Shown here piece by piece: positions 33,362-41,148 of a stretch of 64,000 nucleotides of DNA; the stretch's first letter is position 1, and each line of letters begins with the position of its first letter. The notes under the pieces are model-generated. The model saw nothing but the letters and a program-made list of their open reading frames with translations, had not been told where the DNA came from and made no database searches. A program made the position numbers and the translations under genes. The DNA is from Nitrosopumilus piranensis. Lineage in GTDB: Archaea > Thermoproteota > Nitrososphaeria > Nitrososphaerales > Nitrosopumilaceae. The DNA is taken from NCBI RefSeq assembly GCF_000875775.1, contig NZ_CP010868.1:1649079-1713078 (forward strand), written 5' to 3'.

Positions 33362-33445
33362 CTAGGAACCAAACATGGTCCAGAGTGCCACTGCACCAAC
33401 CATTGCAATTAAAGAAATTCCAATTGCCTTCAAATCACTATTCAT
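33362..33445 (-). CDS. Very small membrane protein (27 residues)
   Basis: ATG at 33445, product MNSDLKAIGISLIAMVGAV and so on to FGS: a single hydrophobic helix with a short polar start. It lies in an otherwise empty gap and converges on the hypothetical gene with 2 bp between stops. The plan resembles the 33-residue protein at 36609-36710. Too short for standard callers; existence needs proteomics or conservation. Confidence 0.45.
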   Translation of the reverse strand: MNSDLKAIGISLIAMVGAVALWTMFGS

Positions 33446-33505
33446 AGTTTAATTTTAGAATTATTATAATTAAAGTGTTAATAAATTCTCAAAGATGATT
33501 TTAGA

Positions 33506-34462
33506 TCATCGTGGGAAAAATTTACTTTTTTTCTGTTTAGGTCGGGATTTTTGTTCTTTAGGTTTTGCAACAGGCTGTCGAATTTCATTACAATTCAAGC
33601 ACAGCACCTTTAGTTCCTCTCTTGCAAGATCAGGCTCTGAGATATATTTTCCCCAAGATGAGGCAGAACCGCTACGTCCAATTTCATCAAAAGAAGAATC
33701 ATCAGAAACAGGACTAAACCCTAGAGCCCGTTCATCTTTAAATCCACAACTAGAGCAAACTTTGCCTCCCAAGATTTCAAATAATTTTTCTTTGATTGTT
33801 GCATAGAATTTATCTGATCCATTACTGAAAAAGCTCTCGCGTTTTTTTGAAAATTTATCATTTTTTAGTTTTCTAGGTCTATCTCTACTTGATTCTCTTC
33901 TGTCATCTCTGGAATATCTTGAGCCACTGTCATCTCTGCGAGATTCTCTTCTGTCATCTCTGGAGTATCTTGAACCTCTATCATCTCTTGAATAATTATC
34001 ACGTCCTGAATCTTGTGGTTTATTTTGTCTAAAACAATCACTGCAGTAAACAGGTTTGTTGGTTCTTGGAACAAATGGGACTTCACATTCATCTCCACAA
34101 TCAGCACATGTTACAGTTGTAGATTCGTCTCTGGAATATCTTGAGCCACTGTCATCTCTGCGAGATTCTCTTCTGTCATCTCTGGAGTATCTTGAACCTC
34201 TATCATCTCTTGAATAATTATCACGTCCTGAATCTTGTGGTTTATTTTGTCTAAAACAATCACTGCAATATACAGGCCTATCAGTTCTTGGAACAAATGG
34301 GACTTCACATTCATCTCCACAATCAGCACACGTTACAGTTGCAGACTCTCTTTTTCTATCTCTAGAGTATCCATCATCTCTAGAATTTCTAAAAGAGCGA
34401 GTAGTATCATCTCTTCTTCTAGATTTTTTCTTATTAGAATACTTTGATTTGTAAAGTTCCAT
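33506..34462 (-). CDS. RS/RD-rich protein with two zinc ribbons and a degenerate HNH-like end
   Basis: 318 residues. Two almost identical zinc knuckle modules (C45, C48, C66, C69 and C119, C122, C140, C143), each CADCGDECEVPF...YCSDCF, are separated by low-complexity Ser/Arg/Asp linkers (RDDRGSRYSRDDRRES). The C-terminal region (CSSCGFKDERAL ... LCLNCNEIR) has the cysteine layout of HNH-type domains but lacks the catalytic histidines. The module CxxC-x17-CxxC is found in many bacterial and archaeal proteins of unknown role. The linkers resemble disordered RNA-binding tails. The repeat unit is 74 residues, matching a 222-bp DNA duplication. Confidence 0.7.
   Translation of the reverse strand: MELYKSKYSNKKKSRRRDDTTRSFRNSRDDGYSRDRKRESATVTCADCGDECEVPFVPRTDRPVYCSDCFRQNKPQDSGRDNYSRDDRGSRYSRDDRRESRRDDSGSRYSRDESTTVTCADCGDECEVPFVPRTNKPVYCSDCFRQNKPQDSGRDNYSRDDRGSRYSRDDRRESRRDDSGSRYSRDDRRESSRDRPRKLKNDKFSKKRESFFSNGSDKFYATIKEKLFEILGGKVCSSCGFKDERALGFSPVSDDSSFDEIGRSGSASSWGKYISEPDLAREELKVLCLNCNEIRQPVAKPKEQKSRPKQKKSKFFPR
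33908..34351. repeat. 222-bp tandem duplication inside a coding gene
   Basis: Two adjacent copies, 33908-34129 and 34130-34351, of one 222-bp unit; by eye they are nearly identical at DNA level, including silent positions, so the duplication is recent or is kept alike by conversion. The unit codes for one zinc module plus one RS/RD-rich linker. Confidence 0.8.
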
Positions 34463-34531
34463 GATTCTGATTATGTTGATTTTATTGGTTATAGATACTT
34501 AGAGGTTGTATTTGTGCCTAGAAAAAAATAT

Positions 34532-34861
34532 TCAAACTAGTGATTTGTCCATTTCAGTTGCAAGAATTTCTTGTACTTTAAGAAAATATAATTTTGTTGA
34601 ATAAGGCATATCATCTAAGTTATTGTCAACTGCAATCATAAAATATCTAACAGCACGTTTTGAGATATCTAAATTAAATTTCATCAAAAGTATTGGATCT
34701 TGATGAACCTTGATTTTGTCTTGAAGCCAGGGGGGCGCCATCTCTATTGTTTCTTTGATAATTTTATCATACCAAAATGACAGATTCTGAGGATGTAATC
34801 CCTGTTTAAGATTAGATACATCCGTATCTATTTTTTTCATCATATGGTTAATGATTGCCAT
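34532..34861 (-). CDS. Conserved hypothetical protein
   Basis: 109 residues, mostly helical, no cysteine pairs or membrane segment. In-frame starts at MAIINH or MMKKID are both possible. The plan looks like a thaumarchaeal orphan family. It precedes no operon partner; the PPAT gene follows 50 bp upstream on the same strand. Confidence 0.55.
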   Translation of the reverse strand: MAIINHMMKKIDTDVSNLKQGLHPQNLSFWYDKIIKETIEMAPPWLQDKIKVHQDPILLMKFNLDISKRAVRYFMIAVDNNLDDMPYSTKLYFLKVQEILATEMDKSLV

Positions 34862-34913
34862 GAGACTGAATCCTAGAATTTTGTTTTATTGCAATTACTC
34901 AAAGTTCTGCAAG

Positions 34914-35390
34914 CTACTTGTCAATTGATAACAAGTTTCCTTCTGGATCAATTTCAGAATTCTTGATTCTAGTTGTAGAGATTCTAGAGCCGTCTTTTGC
35001 CAAAAACATGGGCACAGTAATGATTTTGACTGGAGGCAGACTCTTTTGAGCCCTTAACTTGTTTAGTGCATCTCCCTGATTACTTGTTTCATCACTTACT
35101 ACAAGTGCCTCAACTTTGGGTTCTAAAACTGCAGGTCCAAAATCATTTTCTAGTTTACTAATTTGAAAAGAAGAGTTTGGAAATTCTTTAAAAATAATTT
35201 CAGTTAGATTTGCTAGACGTTTTTCATATTTGTTTGAAACAGTCTTTCCCTTTCTTTTTGCAAACTCATCACTAGTCAGTCCAATGATTACTTTATCTGA
35301 AATTTCAAAAGCACTTGAAAGTAGTATGATATGTCCCCTATGAATTATATCAAATGTGCCTCCCATTGCAACTAGAGAGAATTCAGACAT
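34914..35390 (-). CDS. coaD: Phosphopantetheine adenylyltransferase (archaeal type)
   Basis: 158 residues of the nucleotidyltransferase alpha/beta phosphodiesterase superfamily. The ATP-binding motif is MGGTFDIIHRGHIILL and the C-terminal ISTTRIKN matches the ISSTxI region. Forms dephospho-CoA in coenzyme A synthesis, needed for the 3-hydroxypropionate/4-hydroxybutyrate carbon cycle of these organisms. Normal size. Confidence 0.9.
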   Translation of the reverse strand: MSEFSLVAMGGTFDIIHRGHIILLSSAFEISDKVIIGLTSDEFAKRKGKTVSNKYEKRLANLTEIIFKEFPNSSFQISKLENDFGPAVLEPKVEALVVSDETSNQGDALNKLRAQKSLPPVKIITVPMFLAKDGSRISTTRIKNSEIDPEGNLLSIDK

Positions 35391-35423
35391 GCCAATCTAT
35401 GGGTTTCTTTGAAAATAAACCTA

Positions 35424-36488
35424 CTAGTTTACATTAATTAAAACAAATGGACCCTGTTCTGCCAAGGGAATGTTACTTCTATCCCAAACAAAAGTCTCAA
35501 TGAAAAAGAGTCCACTTTTTTCTGGAATCCAATCTACTACCTGAGATTGGAGTTTTGCAAATTCAAATCGTCCATCAAATTTTCCAATGTATTCGACTTT
35601 GCCAGTTTCAGCTTCTTTGATTTGAACATAATACGTGTATGGAACATTATAGCTATTTTGTTCCTCAACAAACTCCACTGTGGTTTTACTTTCAATATTT
35701 ACTGTAGAACCAAGTGGAATTTCAGATAGTTTGTTTCCATATGAATCAGTTACAGAAACACTTGATATCGATACAAGTTTTGTTAGTGATTGTGGTTTGG
35801 GAATTTTTACATCAACAAAATCAGAAGAGAACACATCTGATTCTGCAAATAACAAAAAGCCTACTGCTCTAAAATCAATTTTTTTATCAATATTAAATGA
35901 GACTTCAGCATCAGACTCAACATCACCTAATTCAATTGTTGCTACCTCAAGAATTCTAGGTGGTTCAAACCCATCATAGAATGCAAGGTAAACATTGGTG
36001 TTAGAATTTGGCGCACCGCTATTTTTCAATACTCCTTCAAAGAACAGTGTTTTGTCCAATGAAACTTCACTAGTGTATACAGCAAGTCCTTTTTGTTTTG
36101 ATGATGAAGAATCAAATCCCAGAAGAGTGATTGATGCTTGGGTAATTGCAGGATTTGGAGTTTCAGAGCGAATAGTAAATGGAGACTCACCATTTGGTGG
36201 AATTACCTCAAGGGTTGTTCTGCCTTGAACAATCTCTATAGGATTAGGGTCAAGATCATCAAATAATTTTACTTGAATCAATACATTAGTAACAGAAGTT
36301 TGAGAATTGTGATTTTTAACAGCACCAACTACAACAGTATAGCCATCAGAATCCTGATAGACAAAAGGAGTTTCACTTTTTAGAGATACTGAAAGTGTTG
36401 AAGGAGTATCAGTGACTTCAGCAGAAAAGGCTTGTGAAAATGGAATAAGAAGGAAAACCAAAAACGCGCCAAAAATGAATTTTTGCAT
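35424..36488 (-). CDS. Secreted beta-rich hypothetical protein
   Basis: 354 residues with a good signal peptide (LVFLLIPFSQAFSAE, cleavage near 24) and three or four Ig-like/FxLYD-like beta domains (VVGAVKNHNSQTSVTNVLIQVKL is reminiscent of FxLYD). No C-terminal anchor. Probably a cell-surface protein. Function unknown. Confidence 0.65.
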   Translation of the reverse strand: MQKFIFGAFLVFLLIPFSQAFSAEVTDTPSTLSVSLKSETPFVYQDSDGYTVVVGAVKNHNSQTSVTNVLIQVKLFDDLDPNPIEIVQGRTTLEVIPPNGESPFTIRSETPNPAITQASITLLGFDSSSSKQKGLAVYTSEVSLDKTLFFEGVLKNSGAPNSNTNVYLAFYDGFEPPRILEVATIELGDVESDAEVSFNIDKKIDFRAVGFLLFAESDVFSSDFVDVKIPKPQSLTKLVSISSVSVTDSYGNKLSEIPLGSTVNIESKTTVEFVEEQNSYNVPYTYYVQIKEAETGKVEYIGKFDGRFEFAKLQSQVVDWIPEKSGLFFIETFVWDRSNIPLAEQGPFVLINVN

Positions 36489-36608
36489 CAGTATTTTTTT
36501 GGTATTGAGATTAATTTTCTAGAACATATCATATAGTCAACAAGAAAGGTAACAACGTTTTACCTAGTTTACACTAATTAAACAAAATAATAAAAAGAGA
36601 TGTAAGTT

Positions 36609-36710
36609 TTAGTTTCTCTTTGCGGTAATTGCTAACCAGTAAATTAATCCTGGAGCTAAACCAACAATTAGTGGAATGAATACTGGCCATCCATCTACTG
36701 CGCTTGCCAT
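36609..36710 (-). CDS. Very small membrane protein (33 residues)
   Basis: MASAVDGWPVFIPLIVGLAP and so on, ending ITAKRN: one hydrophobic helix with a basic end. TATA-like TTTAAATA about 25-30 bp upstream fits a leaderless message. It fills part of an otherwise non-coding gap before tRNA-Ala. I believe similar tiny proteins occur in other Nitrosopumilus genomes, but cannot check. Confidence 0.5.
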   Translation of the reverse strand: MASAVDGWPVFIPLIVGLAPGLIYWLAITAKRN

Positions 36711-36786
36711 GAGGAAAAACGGAAACTTATCCTATTTAAATCCATCCAGCAAACCCGAATTCTGCGAAGATCGTGCATATTAGAAG

Positions 36787-36860
36787 TGGACCGGACGGAA
36801 TTTGAATCCGTGACCCCCCGCGTGCAAGGCGGGTATACTACCAGGCTATACTACCGGCCC
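36787..36860 (-). tRNA. tRNA-Ala (TGC)
   Basis: Cloverleaf on the minus strand: acceptor GGGCCGG/CCGGTCC with the G3-T70 wobble that identifies alanine tRNAs, anticodon stem CCCGC/GCGGG with loop CTTGCAC (anticodon TGC), and T arm CGGA-TTCAAAT-TCCG. No intron. Confidence 0.95.
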
Positions 36861-36940
36861 ACACGAGGTTTGATTAATCTGTGGATTTTAATTGTTGTCT
36901 TCTTGGCAAGAATTTTATTTGAAAGCAGGAATGTTTTCTC

Positions 36941-37495
36941 ATGGTACTTTTAGAATCTCAAGTTAAGCTAAAAGCAGGAGATATTGCACCTGATTTTGAG
37001 TTACTGGGAATTGATGACAAAAGACATTCCCTAAATAATTATAGCAATTACAAAGGAATCTTGATAATTTTCATGTGCAATCATTGTCCTTATGTCAAGG
37101 CAAAAGCTGATGCATTAAATGAATTGTATGAAAAGTTTGGAAAAGATATTGCAATTATCGGAATCAACAGTAATGATTCAACAAATTATCCTGAAGACAG
37201 TTTTGATGCAATGAAAGAGACAGCAAAAGAGAAGGGATTTGGATTTGACTATTTGATAGATGAGACACAAGAGATTGCCAGGAAATATGGTGCAATGTGT
37301 ACTCCAGACCCATTCTTGTTTAATGCCCAAAAACAGCTAGTATTTCATGGAAGAATTGACAATGCAATGAAGCCAGACGATACTGCTACAGAAAAGACCA
37401 TGATTAACAACATCCAGAAATTATTAGATGGAGAAAAAATCGAAAATGACTTTGATCCATCTATTGGCTGTTCAATCAAGTGGAAAGAAAATTAG
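36941..37495 (+). CDS. Thioredoxin-fold peroxiredoxin-like protein
   Basis: 184 residues of the AhpC/TSA-redoxin group. The fold start is LKAGDIAPDFELLGIDDKRHSL, and the redox site is MCNHCPYVK (CxxC near residue 46) rather than a single peroxidatic Cys, so a thiol-disulfide oxidoreductase role is likely. MCTPDPFLFN is the cis-Pro region with an extra Cys. No signal peptide. Confidence 0.85.
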   Translation: MVLLESQVKLKAGDIAPDFELLGIDDKRHSLNNYSNYKGILIIFMCNHCPYVKAKADALNELYEKFGKDIAIIGINSNDSTNYPEDSFDAMKETAKEKGFGFDYLIDETQEIARKYGAMCTPDPFLFNAQKQLVFHGRIDNAMKPDDTATEKTMINNIQKLLDGEKIENDFDPSIGCSIKWKEN

Positions 37496-37528
37496 ACTTA
37501 AATGACTCTGGCCTAGAGATTTGTTCGT

Positions 37529-37603
37529 GGGCTCGTAGCTCAGCTTGGCTGGAGCGTTCGACTGATAATCGAAAGGTCATGAGTTCGAATCTCATCGGGC
37601 CCA
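37529..37603 (+). tRNA. tRNA-Ile (GAT)
   Basis: Acceptor GGGCTCG/CGGGCCC, D stem GCTC/GAGC, anticodon stem TTCGA/TCGAA with loop CTGATAA (anticodon GAT), T arm TGAG-TTCGAAT-CTCA. No intron. It ends right at the stop of the converging regulator gene. Confidence 0.95.
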
Positions 37604-38497
37604 TTACTTTAGATTTTGATATACTGTTTGAGACCACTGAATGATTTCATCTAATTTATCTGTCAAAAGATCAGAACTGTTCTTGGCTTTTTTTGAAGGA
37701 TTTCCACAAAGTATCAATTTCATACGTTTTCCAGATTTTATTTTGATTGGATTAATTGAATCAGCAAAAAAGTTCAGTCCCGCATCTGTTTCTGAGAAAA
37801 CAAGTACAATCAAAATACCTGGTTTTTGTTTCCAAATCTTTCCAACCAGTTTTTGAAAATCAAGATCAAACAAGACGTTGATTGCCGAAGACATATCCCC
37901 CAAATGAGAAACCTGCCATCCATCTGAATGAAATGCAGTAGATGCTGCTTCTGCAAGTAGACTGCTATGAAAGTCAGCTGAAATTACAACTATGTTCTTT
38001 TTTGGATCAGCAACTATTGGAATTTGATTTAAAATTTGAAGAGATTTGGAGATTGTAGTTCTAAGTAGGTTTTGCTCAGCAGAGCCAATTTTTCCTTCAT
38101 CAAACAAGTTCTTGACTAACTCTATAGTAGGAGAAATAACTTCAATTATCAAACGATTAGCTGTTGCTCCAGAGTGCAGAGAGTTTCGAATCAAAGAGTA
38201 AACTTGATCTTCTTTTCCTTTAATCAAATAATCAAGAAACAGAGGTCCGACTTTGAAATAGTCATCAGGAAAATTGAAAGATTCTTGTCCTGGCTCTAAA
38301 AACCACAACGTCATATTTCCAATATTTTTTTGTCTAACCAATCCTTCAACTGCAAAAACCTTGAGATATTTTGTCATGGTAATTCTGCTAATCTCCATTT
38401 TATCAGAAATCTCTACTCCTGACATTCCAGTTTCAGAATCCTTCAAAACTGAAATTAGTTTTTCACGAATTTCTTCAGCAGAATATCCTTTTCCCAT
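37604..38497 (-). CDS. Winged-helix regulator with B12-binding-like sensor fold
   Basis: 297 residues. An N-terminal winged helix (about 10-65, SDKMEISRITMTKYLKVFAVEG) is followed by a helical cap like the B12-binding-2 domain (ISPTIELVKNLFDEGKIG) and a Rossmann-like half (from about 165) in which the B12 lower-ligand motif D-x-H is visible as D175-F-H177 but the following G-K is replaced by S-L. It is thus a relative of CarH/LitR-type or methyltransferase-activating regulators that may bind cobalamin weakly or not at all. These archaea make cobalamin. Role inferred. Confidence 0.65.
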   Translation of the reverse strand: MGKGYSAEEIREKLISVLKDSETGMSGVEISDKMEISRITMTKYLKVFAVEGLVRQKNIGNMTLWFLEPGQESFNFPDDYFKVGPLFLDYLIKGKEDQVYSLIRNSLHSGATANRLIIEVISPTIELVKNLFDEGKIGSAEQNLLRTTISKSLQILNQIPIVADPKKNIVVISADFHSSLLAEAASTAFHSDGWQVSHLGDMSSAINVLFDLDFQKLVGKIWKQKPGILIVLVFSETDAGLNFFADSINPIKIKSGKRMKLILCGNPSKKAKNSSDLLTDKLDEIIQWSQTVYQNLK

Positions 38498-38539
38498 AAT
38501 TGCTCTTGGATGAAGGTATTGTATAAAGACTAATTTTGA

Positions 38540-38791
38540 TTAACACCAGAAATATATTTTTAAAATGGTTCTGTCACCTTTACAGTGTATATCCTCCATG
38601 TTACCCTTAGGTTGATAATTATCACAAGGTAGTTCGACAGGCATGAGTTTAGGGTCTTTTTTCACAAAGGCATAACCTACATTATCTAATCCATCAATTA
38701 CTACACATGGTTCACCATCATCATTTTTTGAAGTGAAAAAAGATGATGCAAAGACTGTCTTGAATTTTTTTAGTTTGGGATTGCACACCAA
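38540..38791 (-). CDS. Hypothetical cysteine-containing protein, N-terminus uncertain
   Basis: 83 residues from a TTG start. Cysteines near 3, 29, 56, 70 and 83. The same frame is open for another 17 codons upstream (to 38842) with protein-like composition and a CQTC motif but no normal start, while an ATG lies there one base out of frame (ATGCCAAAC). The real N-terminus may thus be longer, with a frameshift. No family recognised. Confidence 0.5.
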   Translation of the reverse strand: MVCNPKLKKFKTVFASSFFTSKNDDGEPCVVIDGLDNVGYAFVKKDPKLMPVELPCDNYQPKGNMEDIHCKGDRTILKIYFWC

Positions 38792-38849
38792 ATGGTCTTT
38801 TGATTCTTCAGCGGTAAGTAGGGAATTACAAGTTTGGCATCAAAATAGA

Positions 38850-39200
38850 TTAGTCATCTTTTTCTTCAATTTCACCAATAAAGGATTCAATGGGTTTATC
38901 GATTTCTTCCTTGTATGTCATTAACGCAACAGGTATCATAATCATAACAATCACACTTGTCAAAACCCAAATGAAATTGGTACCTAACCACTTGTCATTA
39001 GATTGCAGGATATTTTCATCACTAATTTGTGGCATCATGCTGGAGATACTCTCTCCATAACCGCCACCCGTTTCAACATTGAAAAGAATTGAATCCTCGC
39101 CATCAAACACTGTCGCTTTGATAGGAGTAGGATGAGCACTTGCTGATGATATTAAATTACAGACTAAAAGTAGTACAAATACCATTACCAAAATCTTCAT
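38850..39200 (-). CDS. Small secreted/membrane protein
   Basis: 116 residues with an N-terminal signal peptide (VMVFVLLLVCNLISSASA), a short outer domain (about 23-70) and a C-terminal membrane helix (about 75-95) with an acidic tail. A type I membrane protein of unknown function; the small ectodomain is Gly/Ser/Asp-rich. Confidence 0.65.
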   Translation of the reverse strand: MKILVMVFVLLLVCNLISSASAHPTPIKATVFDGEDSILFNVETGGGYGESISSMMPQISDENILQSNDKWLGTNFIWVLTSVIVMIMIPVALMTYKEEIDKPIESFIGEIEEKDD

Positions 39201-39380
39201 ACTGTAATATTCGGCAAACTGAAATTTAAGAATTGAAATAAAGTTGAATTAATACACACCTAGAATTATTTCATCAACCGAAAGGTAACAAGTCAAATAT
39301 CAACCGATAAGTGGTACAATACCTTTAAAATAAAACATTATATACTTGGGTACCTTAATGTACGGTAAGGGAAAAGTAAA

Positions 39381-39767
39381 TTGCCAAAAGCAGGATTCAA
39401 ATCAATAACAGTTTCAGAAACAGTCTACGATAAATTCCAAGAAGTTTATCAAAAGAGTAAAGACGACCTGGCAATGAAAGGTGTCAATAGTTTCTCAGGA
39501 TATGTTACTTACATGTTAGAAGAGATGATGCAAAAGGACAAGACCTTTGCAAGATATGCTCCAAAGATTGAAAAGATTTCAGTCGATGATGATAGAATAA
39601 TTCTAAAAGACAATATCAAAAACAGAATTGCAGAAGTTGCAGTTCAGAAAGGAGAGTTGTTCTGCCAGCTTTGTGATGAAAAAGATTGTGTCCATGTAGG
39701 TTATGTCTGGTCCATACCAGAAGTCTATGAAATTTTAAACGCTAGAGGAATCAAACATCCAAAATAG
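39381..39767 (+). CDS. Conserved hypothetical protein, RHH-like start and Cys/His end
   Basis: 128 residues. The start KSITVSETVYDKFQEVYQ with the following helices looks like a ribbon-helix-helix DNA-binding unit, and CQLCDEKDCVHVGYVW near the end could bind zinc. The TTG start is about 38 bp below a TATATA stretch. Two ATCAACCG repeats lie about 75-110 bp upstream (39273, 39299). Possibly a transcription regulator; sequence support is moderate. Confidence 0.6.
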   Translation: MPKAGFKSITVSETVYDKFQEVYQKSKDDLAMKGVNSFSGYVTYMLEEMMQKDKTFARYAPKIEKISVDDDRIILKDNIKNRIAEVAVQKGELFCQLCDEKDCVHVGYVWSIPEVYEILNARGIKHPK

Positions 39768-39774
39768 TTGTGTA

Positions 39775-39898
39775 TGGAGGAGGTGGGATTTGAACCCACG
39801 AACTCCTGAGAGACAGGATCACCCATTATTTGATCTTAAGTCCTGCATGTCCAAAAGCACAAAGTGTACTTACTTTGGCCAGGCTTGATTACTCCTCC
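39775..39898 (-). tRNA. tRNA-Leu (TAA) with intron(s)
   Basis: Class II tRNA on the minus strand. Acceptor GGAGGAG/CTCCTCC, anticodon stem CAGGA/TCCTG with loop CTTAAGA (anticodon TAA), a 14-nt variable arm and T arm GTGGG-TTCAAAT-CCCAC. A 15-nt insert splits the anticodon loop from its 3' stem, the canonical intron site. The D-arm region is 46 nt between positions 8 and 26, about 26 nt more than normal, and holds CCAAAG...CTTTTGG pairing, so a second intron is likely there. The mature tRNA would then be about 83 nt. Confidence 0.85.
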
Positions 39899-39989
39899 AA
39901 CAGGGTAAAAATGTGTGTGAAATTTAACAGTTTACAGATTATGCCAAGATAATGAAGAATTATAAGGATTTTCTACAGGGTGAATTTGT

Positions 39990-40062
39990 GCTTCGATAGC
40001 TCAGCCTGGTAGAGCGTTACCTTGGTAAGGTAAAGGTCGCGGGTCCGGATCCCGTTCGAAGC
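39990..40062 (+). tRNA. tRNA-Thr (GGT)
   Basis: Acceptor GCTTCGA/TTCGAAGC region, D stem GCTC/GAGC, anticodon stem TTACC/GGTAA with loop TTGGTAA (anticodon GGT), T arm CGGG-TCCGGAT-CCCG. No intron. Followed by a T6 run that could end transcription. Divergent from tRNA-Leu. Confidence 0.93.
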
Positions 40063-40213
40063 TTTTTTCAATTTCTAAAATTATTGGTCAAAATCGTATT
40101 TTTGGGGAATTTACGAAGTTTGTATTTAAGCTCTTACTCAACTAGGAAAAAGTTAGTTCGAGATCAATTTTTTTTGTGTCCCTAAGTGTTAAAAAATTCC
40201 GTGATACTAACTA

Positions 40214-41077
40214 TTGAAACAAGTATACTCCCAAGTATCAACTTCCATCCCAAAACCATTTGTAAAATGGGCCGGTGGAAAACGCCAGTTGATTCCAATT
40301 CTAAATGAGAATTTGCCAAGAACTTTTGGGACATATTATGAGCCATTTATTGGAGGGGGTGCATTACTATTTCACATCCTTACTGAGAGAAATGGTCAAA
40401 AGTGCAGCATCTCTGATTTGAACTCTGATCTGGTACTAGCATATACCACAATTCGTGATAGAATCGATGAGTTAATTTCATCTCTAAAAAATCACGAAAA
40501 AAATTATCGTAAAGATTCTAAATCATATTACTATTCAGTTAGAGAATCAAATCCAAGAAGCGAAATTGAAAAAACATCAAGATTGCTATTTTTGAATAGA
40601 ACTTGCTTTAACGGATTATACAGAGTAAACAGTAAAGGAAAATTCAATGTCCCATTAGGACGATACACAAATCCAAATATCGTAAATGAAGAAAATCTCC
40701 GTTCTGTTAGTTCCATATTACAAACAAGTAGAGTCGCCATCAAATGCCGTGATTTTGAGGCAGTTCTACGAGATGCCAAAAAAGGCGATTTGGTATATTT
40801 TGATCCACCATACCAACCAGTAAGTGATACTGCCAATTTTACAAGTTACACAAACAAGGACTTTACTGACAGTGATCTTAGAAGACTGACAGAACTGTGC
40901 AACAAACTAGATTCCAAAGGATGCAAAGTGTTGTTATCAAATTCTGATTCAAAACAAGTATCTGATATGTTCTCAGGAAAACCTTGGAAATTAACCAAGG
41001 TTCAAGCAAACCGTTCAATCAATTCTAATTCAAAAAAGAGAACAGGTCACTTTGAATTATTGATTAAAAATTATTAG
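40214..41077 (+). CDS. Dam-type N6-adenine DNA methyltransferase
   Basis: 287 residues of the D12 class. The SAM-binding start is KPFVKWAGGKRQLIPIL, then YYEPFIGGGALLF (motif I), and the catalytic DPPY at 197-200 with downstream SNSD. It probably methylates adenine in a short palindrome such as GATC. No restriction nuclease is adjacent, so it is an orphan enzyme. Start TTG, about 24 bp below GTTAAAAAAT. It converges on the amo cluster. Confidence 0.9.
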   Translation: MKQVYSQVSTSIPKPFVKWAGGKRQLIPILNENLPRTFGTYYEPFIGGGALLFHILTERNGQKCSISDLNSDLVLAYTTIRDRIDELISSLKNHEKNYRKDSKSYYYSVRESNPRSEIEKTSRLLFLNRTCFNGLYRVNSKGKFNVPLGRYTNPNIVNEENLRSVSSILQTSRVAIKCRDFEAVLRDAKKGDLVYFDPPYQPVSDTANFTSYTNKDFTDSDLRRLTELCNKLDSKGCKVLLSNSDSKQVSDMFSGKPWKLTKVQANRSINSNSKKRTGHFELLIKNY

Positions 41078-41148
41078 ATTTTTTCAAACATCAATTTAGA
41101 GTTCACACTAGAAGTTGATAATAAAATGAAAAGGAAAAGGTTGGGTGT

